Source of the DNA: Pseudomonadota bacterium
GTDB lineage: Bacteria; Pseudomonadota; Gammaproteobacteria; Burkholderiales; Thiobacillaceae
Length of the DNA: 43,852 nt
Direction: 5' to 3'
NCBI GenBank assembly: GCA_021811235.1
Contig: JAJZPG010000024.1
Location: 1 to 43,852, forward strand
Each line of letters opens with the position of its first letter. The first letter of the stretch is position 1. The notes below the pieces were generated by a model. It was not told where the DNA came from. It ran no database searches and was given only the letters and a program-made list of their open reading frames with translations. The position numbers were made by a program, and so were the translations under genes. Shown here in pieces: positions 26,560 through 36,019 of the stretch.

Positions 26560-27437
26560 ACCCGGTCGACCACTACCTGCAACACCTCGCCGCCGAACGG
26601 CGGCTGTCGCCGCATACCGTGTCCGCCTACCGGCGCGATTTGGAGAACCTGGCCAGGCTGACCGGCGGCAAGCCGCTCGACACGCTCACCGTCACCGACA
26701 TCCGCGGCGCCATCGTCAGGCTGCGCAGCCAGCGCCTCGCCGCCACCAGCGTGGCCCGCCAGCTGTCGAGCTGGCGCGGCTTCTATGTCTTCGCCTGCCG
26801 TCGCCTCGGCTATGCGGGCAATCCCTGCACCGGCCTGCGCCCACCCAAGGCCGCGCGGGCGCTGCCCGACATCCTGTCGCCCGACGCCTGCGCCCAGCTG
26901 CTCGACCGCCCTGCGGACGACAACGCCCTGGCCACGCGCGACCGCGCCATATTCGAGCTGTTCTATTCGTCCGGCCTGCGCCTCGCGGAACTGGTCGGGC
27001 TCGACCTCGACGACGTCGATCTTCGCGCAGGCGAGGCCAAGGTCACCGGCAAGGGCAGCAAGACCCGCATCGTGCCGGTGGGACAACAGGCGCAGGCGGC
27101 GCTGGCTGCCTGGCTGCCGCTGCGGCAGCCCCTGCTGTGCGACAACACCCGCGCGCTGTTCGTCAGCCGGCGCGGCGCCCGCCTGACGCCGCGCAGCGTG
27201 CAACTGCGGCTGGACCGCTGGGCGCGGCAGGCCGGGCTCGGCCAGCACGTCCACCCACACATGCTGCGCCATGCGTTCGCCACCCACGTCCTGCAGTCGT
27301 CGGGCGACCTGCGCGCGGTGCAGGAAATGCTCGGCCATGCCAGCATCAGCACGACCCAGGTCTACACCCATCTCGACTGGCAGCACCTCGCCAAGGTCTA
27401 CGACCAGGCGCATCCGCGCGCGCGCAAGAAAAGCTGA
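26556..27437 (+). CDS. xerC: Tyrosine recombinase XerC
   Basis: The 293-residue protein partners XerD to resolve chromosome dimers at dif. The N-terminal SAM-like core-binding domain spans about 1-85. The catalytic domain carries R142 (SGLRLAEL), a lysine in GKGSKTR (166 or 169), H235 and R238 (HMLRHAFATH), H261 (LGHASISTTQ) and nucleophile Y270 (QVYTH). All catalytic residues are intact. Position after dapF-DUF484 and sequence favour XerC over XerD or a mobile-element integrase. It is the last gene of the overlapping series. Confidence 0.94.
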   Translation: MNPVDHYLQHLAAERRLSPHTVSAYRRDLENLARLTGGKPLDTLTVTDIRGAIVRLRSQRLAATSVARQLSSWRGFYVFACRRLGYAGNPCTGLRPPKAARALPDILSPDACAQLLDRPADDNALATRDRAIFELFYSSGLRLAELVGLDLDDVDLRAGEAKVTGKGSKTRIVPVGQQAQAALAAWLPLRQPLLCDNTRALFVSRRGARLTPRSVQLRLDRWARQAGLGQHVHPHMLRHAFATHVLQSSGDLRAVQEMLGHASISTTQVYTHLDWQHLAKVYDQAHPRARKKS

Positions 27438-27521
27438 CCCCGGGAGGCAAGCGGTCACATAGCCTGAAACGCCTATTTCACGGGCGCTTCAGAAACGGGA
27501 CCTGGCGCCGATTCACCCCGT

Positions 27522-30329
27522 ATGCGCATTCAACTGCCTATCCCGTTTGCCCGCCTGGTGCACGCCCTGCGCCCGGCCCATCTCAGCACGCAAGGCCGCG
27601 TCACGGGCGCGACCCTGCTCGTCCTGATCGCGGTGTTCGCGCTGGCGGGCCAGCAGGCGCTGCACATCGCCCGCGAGGATGCCGACGCCGCCTTGCGGGT
27701 ACAGGCGTCGGCGCAACTGGCCGCCCTGTCCCAGGCCGTGGCTGATGCGGCCGTCCGGCGGGACTTGCCGGCCATACAGGCGCACCTGCGCATTCCGATC
27801 ACCCAGGGCAATCTGCGCTACGTCGAGTACACCGCGCCCGACGGGCGGGTCCTGCGCCAGGAAGCGCTCCTTCCCTCCAGCAGCCGACCGGGCTGGTTTG
27901 CCGCATTGACCGATCTGGACGTTCCGGTGATGCAGGATCCCCTGATCCTCGACGGCACCTATTACGGCAGCCTGGTGATCCAGCCATCTTCCCATACCTA
28001 TGAAGACTTTCTGTGGCACCTCGGCACCCGCCTGTTCCTGCTGCTGGGCACCGCCTTCGCCCTGCTCGGCTGGCTGACCCATGCCCTGCTGAAGCTCAAC
28101 CTGAAGGACCTGACCCCGCTGCGCGCGGCGGCGCGCCAGATCGAGACGGGCGATTACAGTGTGCGCATTCCCGTGCGCCCGGGCAGCCCGCCGGAACTGC
28201 AGGAAACCACGCGCGCGTTCAACTACATGGGCGCCGCGCTGGAACGCCTGCTCACCGACCTCGGCGAGCAGCAGAAGGCGCTCGATAGTGCGGCCAGCGT
28301 GTCCGAATCCGATCTCGCCGGCAACATTACCTTCGCCAACGACCTGTTCTGCATCATCAGCGGCTACACCCACGACGAACTGATCGGCCAGAATCACCGC
28401 ATCGTCAATTCGGGCCTGCACGAGCCCGAATTCTTCCGCGAGTTGTGGGACACCATCTCGAACGGGCGCACCTGGCGCGGCGAGATCTGCAACCGCGCCA
28501 AGGACGGTCGCCTGTTCTGGACCGCCTCGACCATCATCCCGATCAAGGGCGACGACGGCCTGCCCATGAAATACCTGTCGATCCGCTTCGACATCACGCA
28601 GCGCAAGCTCGACGAGGCCGCGCTCAGCAACGAGAAGGAACGCTGGCAGGTCACGCTGCAATCGATCAACGACGCCGTCGTCGTCACCAACACGCACAAC
28701 CAGGTGACCTATCTCAACCCGGCCGCCGAGGGCCTGCTCGGCATCGCCCTCGAAGACGCCCTGCTGAATTCGCTGAGCGACGTGATGCGGCTCGATCAGG
28801 TGGGCGGCGACGAGGATGCGCCGGCCTGCTTCCTGCCGTCGGCGACGGCGCTGCGCGGCCAGACCGGTTCGGCCCAGCTGCACACCCGCTTCGGCAAGCA
28901 CCTCGCGATCAGCTACAGCTGCGCGCCGCTGACCGATCATGGCGGCGTCGGCGCCGTCTACGTGCTGCGCGACGAAACCGAGAAGAAGGAACTGCTCGAC
29001 AGCCTGCGCGAGATGGCCTTCCACGACACCCTGACCACGCTGCCGAACCGTCGCGCCGTGGAGGGCCGGCTGGCGCGCGCGCTGCGCACCGCGCGCGACC
29101 AGGCACAGCAGCATGCGTTCTGCTACATCGACCTCGACCAGTTCAAGCTGGTGAACGACACCTGCGGCCACGCCGTGGGCGATGCCCTGCTGATGGACAT
29201 TGCCCAGACCATGAAGGCGGCGCTGCCCGACCACGCCTATCTGGGCCGGCTGGGCGGCGACGAATTCGGCCTCATCCTGTTCGATACGCGGCCCGACGAA
29301 GCCAACACGGTCTGCCGCCAGCTGGTGCAGCGCATCCGCGACTTCCGCTTCGAGCACAAGGGGCGCCGCTTCACCCTCGGCGCCTGCGCCGGCATCGCGT
29401 CCATCACCCGGGCGGCGACCACGGCCGGCGACATCATGGTCCAGGCCGACATGGCGTGTTACCGCGCCAAGTCGGAAGGCAGCGGACGTGTCCTGCTGTA
29501 CGAGGCGGACGAGATCGGGTTCCGCCGGCTGGAAGCGGAAATGGGCTGGGCGGCCGATTTCGCCCAGGCACTGGAAGCCAACCAGTTCCTGCCCTACCGC
29601 CAGCTGATCCAGCCGGTCACGGACGGCGGCCAACCCCACTACGAAGTGCTGATCCGCTGGCAGCGCAACGGTGTGATCGAAGGGCCGGCCAAGCTGCTGC
29701 CCGCTCTCGAACGCTACGGCCAGGCCCCCATCCTCGACCGCTGGATGGTGGAGTCGGTCATTTCCTATCTCGCCAAACAGCCCGACGACCAGGCCGTGTA
29801 TTTCATCAATCTGTCAGGCAAGACCGTGGCCGACGAATCCTTCCTCGGTACGGTGTGCCACCTGCTCGACCACTATGGCGTGGCAGGATCGCGCCTCGGC
29901 TTCGAGGTGACGGAAACCGCCGCCGTGGTCAATCTGGGCGATGCGCAGCGCCTGATCCAGGGCCTGCGCGGACGCGGCTGCCAGTTCGCGCTGGACGACT
30001 TCGGCCGCGATGCGTCCTCGTTCTTCTACCTCAAGCACCTGCCGGCCGACTTCCTCAAGATCGACGGCGCCTTCGTGCGCGGCATGCTCGACGACCGCCG
30101 CGACCAGGCCATCGTCCGCTCGATCGCGCAGCTCGCGCGCGATTTCGGCATGCATTCGGTCGCCGAACAGGTGGAGGACGCCGACATGGCCGCCCTGCTG
30201 GCCGACATGGGCGTGGATTACCTGCAGGGCTACCACGTCCACCGTCCGGAGGCGTTCCCCAGCTGGCAGCCGGCCGTCAACATGCAATCTTCCGCCGCGC
30301 GCCCCGCCCACCTGACGCGGATCAAATAA
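27522..30329 (+). CDS. Membrane sensor with HAMP, PAS-PAS, GGDEF and EAL domains (c-di-GMP turnover)
   Basis: The protein is 935 residues. The order is: TM1 (about 28-47), a periplasmic sensory region (48-165), TM2 (167-187), a HAMP-like linker (188-240), PAS1 (255-375), PAS2 (380-490), GGDEF (500-670) and EAL (680-930). The cyclase motif GGDEF at residue 578 is intact, so it can make c-di-GMP by sequence. The phosphodiesterase motif reads EVL (YEVLIRW, about 707), an accepted variant of EAL, and DDFG (about 825) plus LKIDG are kept, so both activities are possible. It starts 84 nt after xerC and may have its own promoter. Its stop overlaps the end of the convergent PPK2 gene by 8 nt. The signal sensed is unknown. 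Confidence 0.93.
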   Translation: MRIQLPIPFARLVHALRPAHLSTQGRVTGATLLVLIAVFALAGQQALHIAREDADAALRVQASAQLAALSQAVADAAVRRDLPAIQAHLRIPITQGNLRYVEYTAPDGRVLRQEALLPSSSRPGWFAALTDLDVPVMQDPLILDGTYYGSLVIQPSSHTYEDFLWHLGTRLFLLLGTAFALLGWLTHALLKLNLKDLTPLRAAARQIETGDYSVRIPVRPGSPPELQETTRAFNYMGAALERLLTDLGEQQKALDSAASVSESDLAGNITFANDLFCIISGYTHDELIGQNHRIVNSGLHEPEFFRELWDTISNGRTWRGEICNRAKDGRLFWTASTIIPIKGDDGLPMKYLSIRFDITQRKLDEAALSNEKERWQVTLQSINDAVVVTNTHNQVTYLNPAAEGLLGIALEDALLNSLSDVMRLDQVGGDEDAPACFLPSATALRGQTGSAQLHTRFGKHLAISYSCAPLTDHGGVGAVYVLRDETEKKELLDSLREMAFHDTLTTLPNRRAVEGRLARALRTARDQAQQHAFCYIDLDQFKLVNDTCGHAVGDALLMDIAQTMKAALPDHAYLGRLGGDEFGLILFDTRPDEANTVCRQLVQRIRDFRFEHKGRRFTLGACAGIASITRAATTAGDIMVQADMACYRAKSEGSGRVLLYEADEIGFRRLEAEMGWAADFAQALEANQFLPYRQLIQPVTDGGQPHYEVLIRWQRNGVIEGPAKLLPALERYGQAPILDRWMVESVISYLAKQPDDQAVYFINLSGKTVADESFLGTVCHLLDHYGVAGSRLGFEVTETAAVVNLGDAQRLIQGLRGRGCQFALDDFGRDASSFFYLKHLPADFLKIDGAFVRGMLDDRRDQAIVRSIAQLARDFGMHSVAEQVEDADMAALLADMGVDYLQGYHVHRPEAFPSWQPAVNMQSSAARPAHLTRIK

Positions 30330-31131
30330 TCACGGTATCGGCGGTACCCGCGACCGGATCCGGGTAACGCATGTCGAGTTTCTCCAGCGTCTCGATCAGC
30401 AGGCTCGACACCATCAGGTTGCGCGCCAGCTTGCTGTTGGCGGGGATCACGTGCCACGGCGCACAGTCGGTGCTGGTGGCCGACAGCGCCGCTTCGTAGG
30501 CGTACATGTAATCGTCCCACTGGGCGCGCACGGCGAGGTCGCCCGGCTGGAATTTCCATTGCTTCTCGGGCGTGTCGCGCCGCGCCTCGAGGCGCCTTTT
30601 CTGTTCATCCTTCGAGATGTGCAGGTAGAACTTGAGGATCGTCGTCCCGGTTTCCGTCAGCATGCGCTCGAAATCGTTGATCTGACGGTAGCGCCGCTTG
30701 CACTCGGCGGCATCGATCCAGCCATTGACGCGGGTGATCAGCACGTCCTCGTAGTGCGAGCGGTTGAAGATGCCGATTTCGCCCGCACCCGGCACGTGCT
30801 GGTGCACCCGCCACAGGTAGTCGCGCGACAGTTCGCGCGGCGTCGGGGCCTTGAAGCTGGTCACCCGTACCCCCAGCGGGTCGACCCCGCGAAACACGTG
30901 GCGGATGGTGGAATCCTTGCCGGCGGTGTCCATCGCCTGCAGCACGACCAGCAGCTTGTGCCTGCCTTCTGCGTACAACAACTCCTGCAGCGCTTCCAGC
31001 CGGGTGCCGCGCTCGACCAGCAGCGCCCGCGCGTCGTTTTTTTCCTTGCCGACGATGCCGGTGTCGTCCGGGTCCCATTTCGACAACTTGACCTTGCTGT
31101 CGGGGCTGACGCGGGTATCGGCGGGCTTCAC
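30322..31131 (-). CDS. Polyphosphate kinase 2 family protein
   Basis: The 269-residue protein is a one-domain PPK2 that transfers phosphate between polyphosphate and nucleotides. The Walker A-like VVLQAMDTAGKDSTIRHV contains the hallmark DTAGKDS. The Walker B-like region is FNRSHYEDVLITRV, and the lid region holds CKRRYRQINDFER with the family arginines. Single-domain proteins of this size usually phosphorylate nucleoside mono- or diphosphates from polyP, but the class cannot be assigned here. I chose GTG 31131: GGAGG precedes it at good spacing, and it overlaps the lipoprotein stop as GTGA. It is the last gene of the RND operon, an unusual location. Confidence 0.9.
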   Translation of the reverse strand: MKPADTRVSPDSKVKLSKWDPDDTGIVGKEKNDARALLVERGTRLEALQELLYAEGRHKLLVVLQAMDTAGKDSTIRHVFRGVDPLGVRVTSFKAPTPRELSRDYLWRVHQHVPGAGEIGIFNRSHYEDVLITRVNGWIDAAECKRRYRQINDFERMLTETGTTILKFYLHISKDEQKRRLEARRDTPEKQWKFQPGDLAVRAQWDDYMYAYEAALSATSTDCAPWHVIPANSKLARNLMVSSLLIETLEKLDMRYPDPVAGTADTVII

Positions 31132-31685
31132 AGGGCCTCCTTCGGCGGGACCAGCGTGATCCACCCGCCCAGTGCGCTGCGGATTTCCGCCAGCGTGAGA
31201 TGCCGCATCAACGCCCGGTTGCCGGGCGCCATCTGGTTCCAGGCGCAGCGCATGCCGCGCAGGTTGGGCTGCGCCGGGTCGCGCAGGCGGAACGCGGTGA
31301 CGTAGTAGAGAAAAGTGGGATCGCCGTCATCCTCGACATGACGCACCTTGAGCAAAGGCGAGGGCACCGCCGCGGAGACCGGATCGATGCTGCGCGTCAC
31401 CCGCCACACCTCGAAACGTCCCGGCTGCAGGGTCTGCGGTTCCGGGCGCACCGTGTCGAGCTCGACCACGCAGAACGGGTCGTGCTCCTGCACGCTGTTG
31501 CGTGGCACGATGCGGCCGTATTGCAGGCGCACCGTCGCCGCGTCGGCGGGTATCGTCAGCGGCCGGTTGAGCTGCACCGTCCAGCCGGTCGTGTACGCGT
31601 AATACGGCGATGCCGGATCGGGCGACTGCAGCCCCGCGCATCCCGCCAGCAATGACAACCCAAGTCCCATCCCGATCGTTTTCAT
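31128..31685 (-). CDS. Predicted lipoprotein of unknown function (185 aa)
   Basis: The signal peptide MKTIGMGLGLSLLAGC ends in a lipobox (LAGC; Cys16), so it is lipid-modified; +2 is Ala, which suggests outer membrane sorting. The mature part is beta-rich with no recognised domain; visible segments include YYAYTTGWTVQLNRPLTIPA and FEVWRVTRSIDP. Two further cysteines (FCVVEL, MRCAW) may form a disulfide. AAGGAGG precedes ATG 31685. It follows the RND pump gene by 39 nt and its stop overlaps the PPK2 start. It is not an OMF channel, being too short. Confidence 0.75.
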   Translation of the reverse strand: MKTIGMGLGLSLLAGCAGLQSPDPASPYYAYTTGWTVQLNRPLTIPADAATVRLQYGRIVPRNSVQEHDPFCVVELDTVRPEPQTLQPGRFEVWRVTRSIDPVSAAVPSPLLKVRHVEDDGDPTFLYYVTAFRLRDPAQPNLRGMRCAWNQMAPGNRALMRHLTLAEIRSALGGWITLVPPKEAL

Positions 31686-31724
31686 GAGCCCTCCTTGCAT
31701 CCTGCCTCCTGAGATTTGCATCTG

Positions 31725-34700
31725 CTATTCGGGTTTGACCCGGAACCACGCCGCATACAAGGCCGGCAGAAAGAACAGCGTGAGGAAGGTCGCGGCGATC
31801 AGCCCCCCCATCACCGACACCGCCATCGGCCCCCAGAAAATCGAGCGCGACAACGGGATCATCGCCAGCACCGCGGCGGCGGCGGTCAGGCTGATCGGGC
31901 GCATGCGCCGCACCGTCGATTCGACGATCGCGTCCCACTGCGACAGCCCTCGCGCGACGTCCTGGCGGATCTGGTCGACCAGGATCACCGAGTTGCGCAT
32001 GATCATGCCGGCCAGCGAGATGATGCCCAGGAGCGCGACGAAGCCCATCGGCCGCCCGCTCACCAGGAGCGCGATCGCCACGCCGATGAGGCCGAGCGGT
32101 GCTGTCAGCACCACCAGCAGCGAACGCGGGAAGCTGCCGAGCTGCAGCATCAGCAGCGTCAGGGTCGTGATCACGATCAGCGGCCACGATGCGCCGATCG
32201 CCGCATTCGCCTTGGCGCTGCTCTCGACCGGTCCGCCGACCTCGAGGCGGAAGCCGGGCGGCAGCTGCGCCTTGAATTCCGCCACCTGCGGCGCGATCGA
32301 GTCGATGATCGTCGCCGGCTGGGTGTTGCCCACCGGGTCGCCGCGCACCGCGATGGTCGGCAGGCGGTCGCGCCGCCAGATCACGCCGTCTTCGAAGATC
32401 GGCTGGAACGAGGCGATCTGCCCCAAGGTCACGCTCTGGCCGTTGAACTGGCCGATCGGAATCGATCTCAGCGCATCGACGTCGCGGTGTTCGTCGCGCG
32501 GCGTACGCAGCACCACGTCGATCAGCAGGTCGTTCTCGCGGAACTGGGTGACGGCCACCCCCGACAGCTGCAGCGCCACCAGCCGGCCGACCCCATCGGA
32601 GCTCAGGCCCAAGGCCTTGATCTTGTCCTGGTCGAGCTGCGCCTTCACCGCCAGGGACTGCTCGTTCCAGTCGAGATTCACCGCCGTCACCTGCGGCTGC
32701 GCGGCGAGGATGCGACGCAGCTTCTCGGCCTCGGCCTTCAATTGCGGAATGTCGGTGCCGGACAGCCGGTATTGCACCGGATAGCCCGACGGCGGGCCGT
32801 ATTCGAAGCGCACCGCACGCCCGCGCACATTCGAGAAATCGGTGTCGAACAAGCCGCGGATGCGCGCGATGGCGCGCTCGCGCGACGGCACGTCCCGTGC
32901 GATCACCACCAGCTGCGCGAAATTGCGGTTGGCGAGCCGCTGGTCCAGCCCCAGCACGAAGCGCGGCGCCCCCTGGCCGATGTAGTTGAGCACATGCGCC
33001 ACATCCCGGTTCTGCCGCAGCACGGTTTCCAGCCGGACCGCCTCGGCATGCGTCGCCTCGTACGAGGCGCCTTCCGGCAGCCACATCTCGACCAGGATTT
33101 CGAGCCGGTCGGACGAGGGGAAGAACTGCTTTTCCACCCGCTGCATCGCCGCCACCCCGACGACCAGCGCCGCGACGGTGAGCCCGATCACCGCCCAGCG
33201 CCGCCGCACGCACCAGGTCACCGCCGCGCGGAAGCGGCGATAGAAGGGCGTGCGGTAGGCGTCGTCCTCGTCGTCGACATGGTGCGCCGGCTTCAGCAGG
33301 GCATGGCCGAAATAGGGGGTGACGACGACCGCCACCAGCCAGGACGACAGCAGCGCGATCGTCGTCACCGCGAAGATCGCGAAGGTGTACTCGCCCACCA
33401 TCGACTTGGCGAGCGCGATCGGCAGGAAGGCGGTGGCGGTCAGGAGCGTGCCGGTGAGCATCGGGAACGCGGTCGACTGGAAGGCATAGGTCGCCGCCTC
33501 GAAGCGGCTCCAGCCGGCCTCGAGCTTGTGCGCCATCATCTCGACCGCGATGATGGCGTCGTCGACCAGCAGGCCGAGCGCGATGATGAGCGCGCCGGTG
33601 GAGATGCGGTGCAGGTCGATGTCGAAGAACCACATCGCGGTGAAGGTGATCGCCAGCACCACCGGGATGGAAAGGGCCACCACCAAACCGGCGCGCCATT
33701 TCAGCGCGAGGAAGGTCACCGCCAGCACGATGGCCACGGCTTCGGCGAAGGCCTTCATGAACAGCCCCACTGCGTTCTGCACGATGCGGGGCTGATCGTG
33801 AACCTGATGGATTTCCAGGCCCACCGGCAGGCTTTTCTGCAGCGCGCCCATGACGGCGGACACGTCGCGCCCCAGCGCCAGCACGTCGCCGCCGTCCGCC
33901 AGCGACACGCCGAGCAGCACCGCGGGTTCGCCCTGCGAGCGGATCTCGTTGGCGGGGGGATCCTCGTAGTGCCGGCTCACCTCGGCGATGTCGCCCAGCC
34001 GCAGGCTGTGCCCGCCTACCCGGATGATGGTCTCGCGCAGCCGTTCGACGTCGGAATACGGCCCCGACACCCTGAGCGGGATCGACAGCGTAGCGTTCTC
34101 CACCCGGCCGTTCGCCACCACGCCGTTCTGTTCCTGCACCGCCTGCATGATCTGCTGCGGCGTGAGGCCGAGCGTGGCGAGCTTCTGCGCCGGCACCTCG
34201 ATGTAGATCTTTTCCGGCACGATGCCGAACAGCTCGACCTTGCCGACGTTGGGCAGGCGGCGCACCTCGCGCTGCGCGTCCTCGGCCACGCGGCGCAGTT
34301 CGGCACGCGAGAAGCCGTCGCCGGTGAAGGCGTAGATCGAGCCGAAGGTGTCGCCGAATTCGTCGTTGAAGAACGGCCCCTGCACGCCGGCCGGCAACTG
34401 CGATTTCAGGTCGCCGATCTTCTTGCGGATCTGGTACCACGCCTCCGCGACGTCGCGGCCGCGCACGGTTTCCTTGAGGTTGACGAACAGCGCCGTCTCG
34501 CCCGGCTTGGCGTAGCTCTGTACGTAGTCGAGCTCGGGCATTTCCTGCAGCTTCTTTTCGATGCGCTCGGTCAGCTGTTCCGACACCTCCTGCGCAGTCG
34601 CCCCCGGCCACTGGGCCTGGATCAGCATGGTCTTGAAGGTGAACGGCGGGTCCTCGGCCTGGCCGAGCTGGAAATACGAGCGCACCCCGAGCAGCAGGAT

Positions 34701-34793
34701 GAGGATGACGAAAAAGCGCACCAGCGCCGGATGCTCGATCGCCCAGCGCGACAGGTTGCCGCGCCCGGGCACGAAACGCGGCGCGGCACTCAT
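31725..34793 (-). CDS. RND efflux pump, inner membrane permease (HAE-1/AcrB-like)
   Basis: The protein is 1022 residues with the RND layout of 12 membrane helices and two large periplasmic loops. TM1 is near residue 25 (LVRFFVILILLLGV). TM4 holds GALIIALGLLVDDAIIAVEMM with the paired aspartates of the proton relay. The second half repeats the fold after VRRRWAVIGLTVAAL and includes GLIGVAIALLVSGRPMGFVALLG and the C-terminal LPALYAAWF. It exports drugs or other small molecules using proton motive force with the periplasmic adaptor encoded just upstream (ATGA overlap). No outer membrane factor gene is present, so a TolC-like protein elsewhere must serve. Substrate unknown. Confidence 0.93.
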   Translation of the reverse strand: MSAAPRFVPGRGNLSRWAIEHPALVRFFVILILLLGVRSYFQLGQAEDPPFTFKTMLIQAQWPGATAQEVSEQLTERIEKKLQEMPELDYVQSYAKPGETALFVNLKETVRGRDVAEAWYQIRKKIGDLKSQLPAGVQGPFFNDEFGDTFGSIYAFTGDGFSRAELRRVAEDAQREVRRLPNVGKVELFGIVPEKIYIEVPAQKLATLGLTPQQIMQAVQEQNGVVANGRVENATLSIPLRVSGPYSDVERLRETIIRVGGHSLRLGDIAEVSRHYEDPPANEIRSQGEPAVLLGVSLADGGDVLALGRDVSAVMGALQKSLPVGLEIHQVHDQPRIVQNAVGLFMKAFAEAVAIVLAVTFLALKWRAGLVVALSIPVVLAITFTAMWFFDIDLHRISTGALIIALGLLVDDAIIAVEMMAHKLEAGWSRFEAATYAFQSTAFPMLTGTLLTATAFLPIALAKSMVGEYTFAIFAVTTIALLSSWLVAVVVTPYFGHALLKPAHHVDDEDDAYRTPFYRRFRAAVTWCVRRRWAVIGLTVAALVVGVAAMQRVEKQFFPSSDRLEILVEMWLPEGASYEATHAEAVRLETVLRQNRDVAHVLNYIGQGAPRFVLGLDQRLANRNFAQLVVIARDVPSRERAIARIRGLFDTDFSNVRGRAVRFEYGPPSGYPVQYRLSGTDIPQLKAEAEKLRRILAAQPQVTAVNLDWNEQSLAVKAQLDQDKIKALGLSSDGVGRLVALQLSGVAVTQFRENDLLIDVVLRTPRDEHRDVDALRSIPIGQFNGQSVTLGQIASFQPIFEDGVIWRRDRLPTIAVRGDPVGNTQPATIIDSIAPQVAEFKAQLPPGFRLEVGGPVESSAKANAAIGASWPLIVITTLTLLMLQLGSFPRSLLVVLTAPLGLIGVAIALLVSGRPMGFVALLGIISLAGMIMRNSVILVDQIRQDVARGLSQWDAIVESTVRRMRPISLTAAAAVLAMIPLSRSIFWGPMAVSVMGGLIAATFLTLFFLPALYAAWFRVKPE

Positions 34794-35863
34794 GGCTGCC
34801 GCGCTGTCGTCAGACGGACCGTCTGCCCGGGCGCCAGCTTGTGCACGCCCGCCGTCACCACCCATTCGCCGGCAGCCAGGCCCGACACGATGGTCGCGCG
34901 TTCACCCGCGAGCGCCCCGATCTGCACGCTGCGCGCCGCCACTTTCTTCGACTGGCGGTCGACCACCCAGACCTGCGGCCGTCCGTTGACCCTGAACAGG
35001 GCGGACTGCGCGACCGACAGGCTCGATGCCGATTTCTGCCTGGCCTCGACCGTGGCGGTCATGCCCAGCTTCACGTCGGCATCCGGCCGGGTGAAGGTGA
35101 CGCGCGCGCTGTAGGTGCGGCTGGCGGCATCGGCCATCGGCGACAGTTCGCGCAGCGTGCCGGCGTAGGGCCTGTCCGGCAGCGACCACAGGCGGATCGT
35201 CAGGTCCTTCGCCGCGCGCAGGCCGTCGAGCGCGTTCTCCGGCACGTCGATGCGCACTTCCAGTTCACCGGTGCGCGCCAGCCGGGCCAGCGGCTGGCCG
35301 GCGGCAACCACCTGGCCGGCCTCGAAATCGATCGCCGTCACCACCCCCGCGTGCGGGGCGGTCAGCCGGGTGTAGGCCTGCTGGTTGCCCTGCCGCGCGA
35401 CTTCGGCGCGCAGTTGGCGCGCCCGTGCCTGCGCCGCCTCCGCAGTGGCGCGGCGACGGTCGAGCTCGGCCTGGGCAATGAAATTCTGCGCGCGCAGTTC
35501 GGTAAAGCGTTGCAGATCCTGTTGCGCCAGCCGCGCCTCGGCCTCGGCCGCGGCGAGCTGCGCCCGGGCCGCGCGCACCGCCAGGGCGTAATCCTGCGGG
35601 TCCAGCGTGGCGAGGACCTGGCCGGCCTTCACCGTGCCGCCGACCTCGACCTGGCGCGTGCTGACGCGCCCGCCGACGCGGAAAGCCAGCGCCGTTTCGT
35701 AACGGGCCCGCACCTCGCCGGCATAGCGCGTGCTGCTGTTCGAGGCATGCATGCCGACCTGCTCGGCCCGCACCGGGCGGACGTCGGGGGGAGGGGGCGG
35801 CGCATCGCGGCCGCAGCCGGCGAGCAGCAGGACAGCCACCCATGCTGGGAATAAGGGATTCAT
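34790..35863 (-). CDS. RND efflux periplasmic adaptor (membrane fusion protein)
   Basis: The protein is 357 residues with lipoprotein signal MNPLFPAWVAVLLLAGC (Cys17), which anchors it to the inner membrane. The HlyD/AcrA-type parts are present: first lipoyl half (VGGRVSTRQVEVGGTVKAGQVLATLD), a helical hairpin rich in Ala/Gln/Arg (about 90-155), second lipoyl half (LTAPHAGVVTAIDFEAGQVVAAGQPL), then beta-barrel and membrane-proximal domains ending GVHKLAPGQTVRL. The ATG at 35863 is chosen over upstream in-frame starts because it gives the lipobox. It heads the adaptor / pump / lipoprotein / PPK2 operon and is divergent from dksA. Confidence 0.92.
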   Translation of the reverse strand: MNPLFPAWVAVLLLAGCGRDAPPPPPDVRPVRAEQVGMHASNSSTRYAGEVRARYETALAFRVGGRVSTRQVEVGGTVKAGQVLATLDPQDYALAVRAARAQLAAAEAEARLAQQDLQRFTELRAQNFIAQAELDRRRATAEAAQARARQLRAEVARQGNQQAYTRLTAPHAGVVTAIDFEAGQVVAAGQPLARLARTGELEVRIDVPENALDGLRAAKDLTIRLWSLPDRPYAGTLRELSPMADAASRTYSARVTFTRPDADVKLGMTATVEARQKSASSLSVAQSALFRVNGRPQVWVVDRQSKKVAARSVQIGALAGERATIVSGLAAGEWVVTAGVHKLAPGQTVRLTTARQP

Positions 35864-35869
35864 GGCGGA

Positions 35870-35875
35870 ATTATC
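35870..35875 (-). promoter_or_regulatory. -10-like box immediately before the adaptor gene
   Basis: GATAAT lies 6 nt upstream of ATG 35863 on the minus strand. If used, transcription would begin at or beside the start codon. No good -35 is seen at 16-18 nt, and no Shine-Dalgarno is visible in this position. Confidence 0.3.
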
Positions 35876-36019
35876 GCGTAATCCCGGTCGATCGCCCATG
35901 CAATCCTGTCGGTTGCCGTGCCCAGGCTTGCGCCTTGGCCGCTTGACGTTCAGACTGCCCCCCTTCGTACCGGGACACCCGGCTTGTCACGACCCCTTGT
36001 TTGCCTCTGGAGCACCGCA

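Noticed and set aside
26556-27437. Integrase of a mobile element
   Set aside because: Sequence and the dapF-DUF484 context identify XerC; no att site, tRNA or cargo genes accompany it.
31716-35114. 1132-codon plus-strand frame across the RND genes
   Set aside because: Composition is rich in His, Arg, Gln and Asp with no domains. It spans two clear minus-strand genes with intact RND and adaptor motifs.
35864-36019. Zur-type operator upstream of dksA
   Set aside because: I looked for an AT-rich GTTATA-like palindrome because of the metal genes nearby and found none in this GC-rich stretch.
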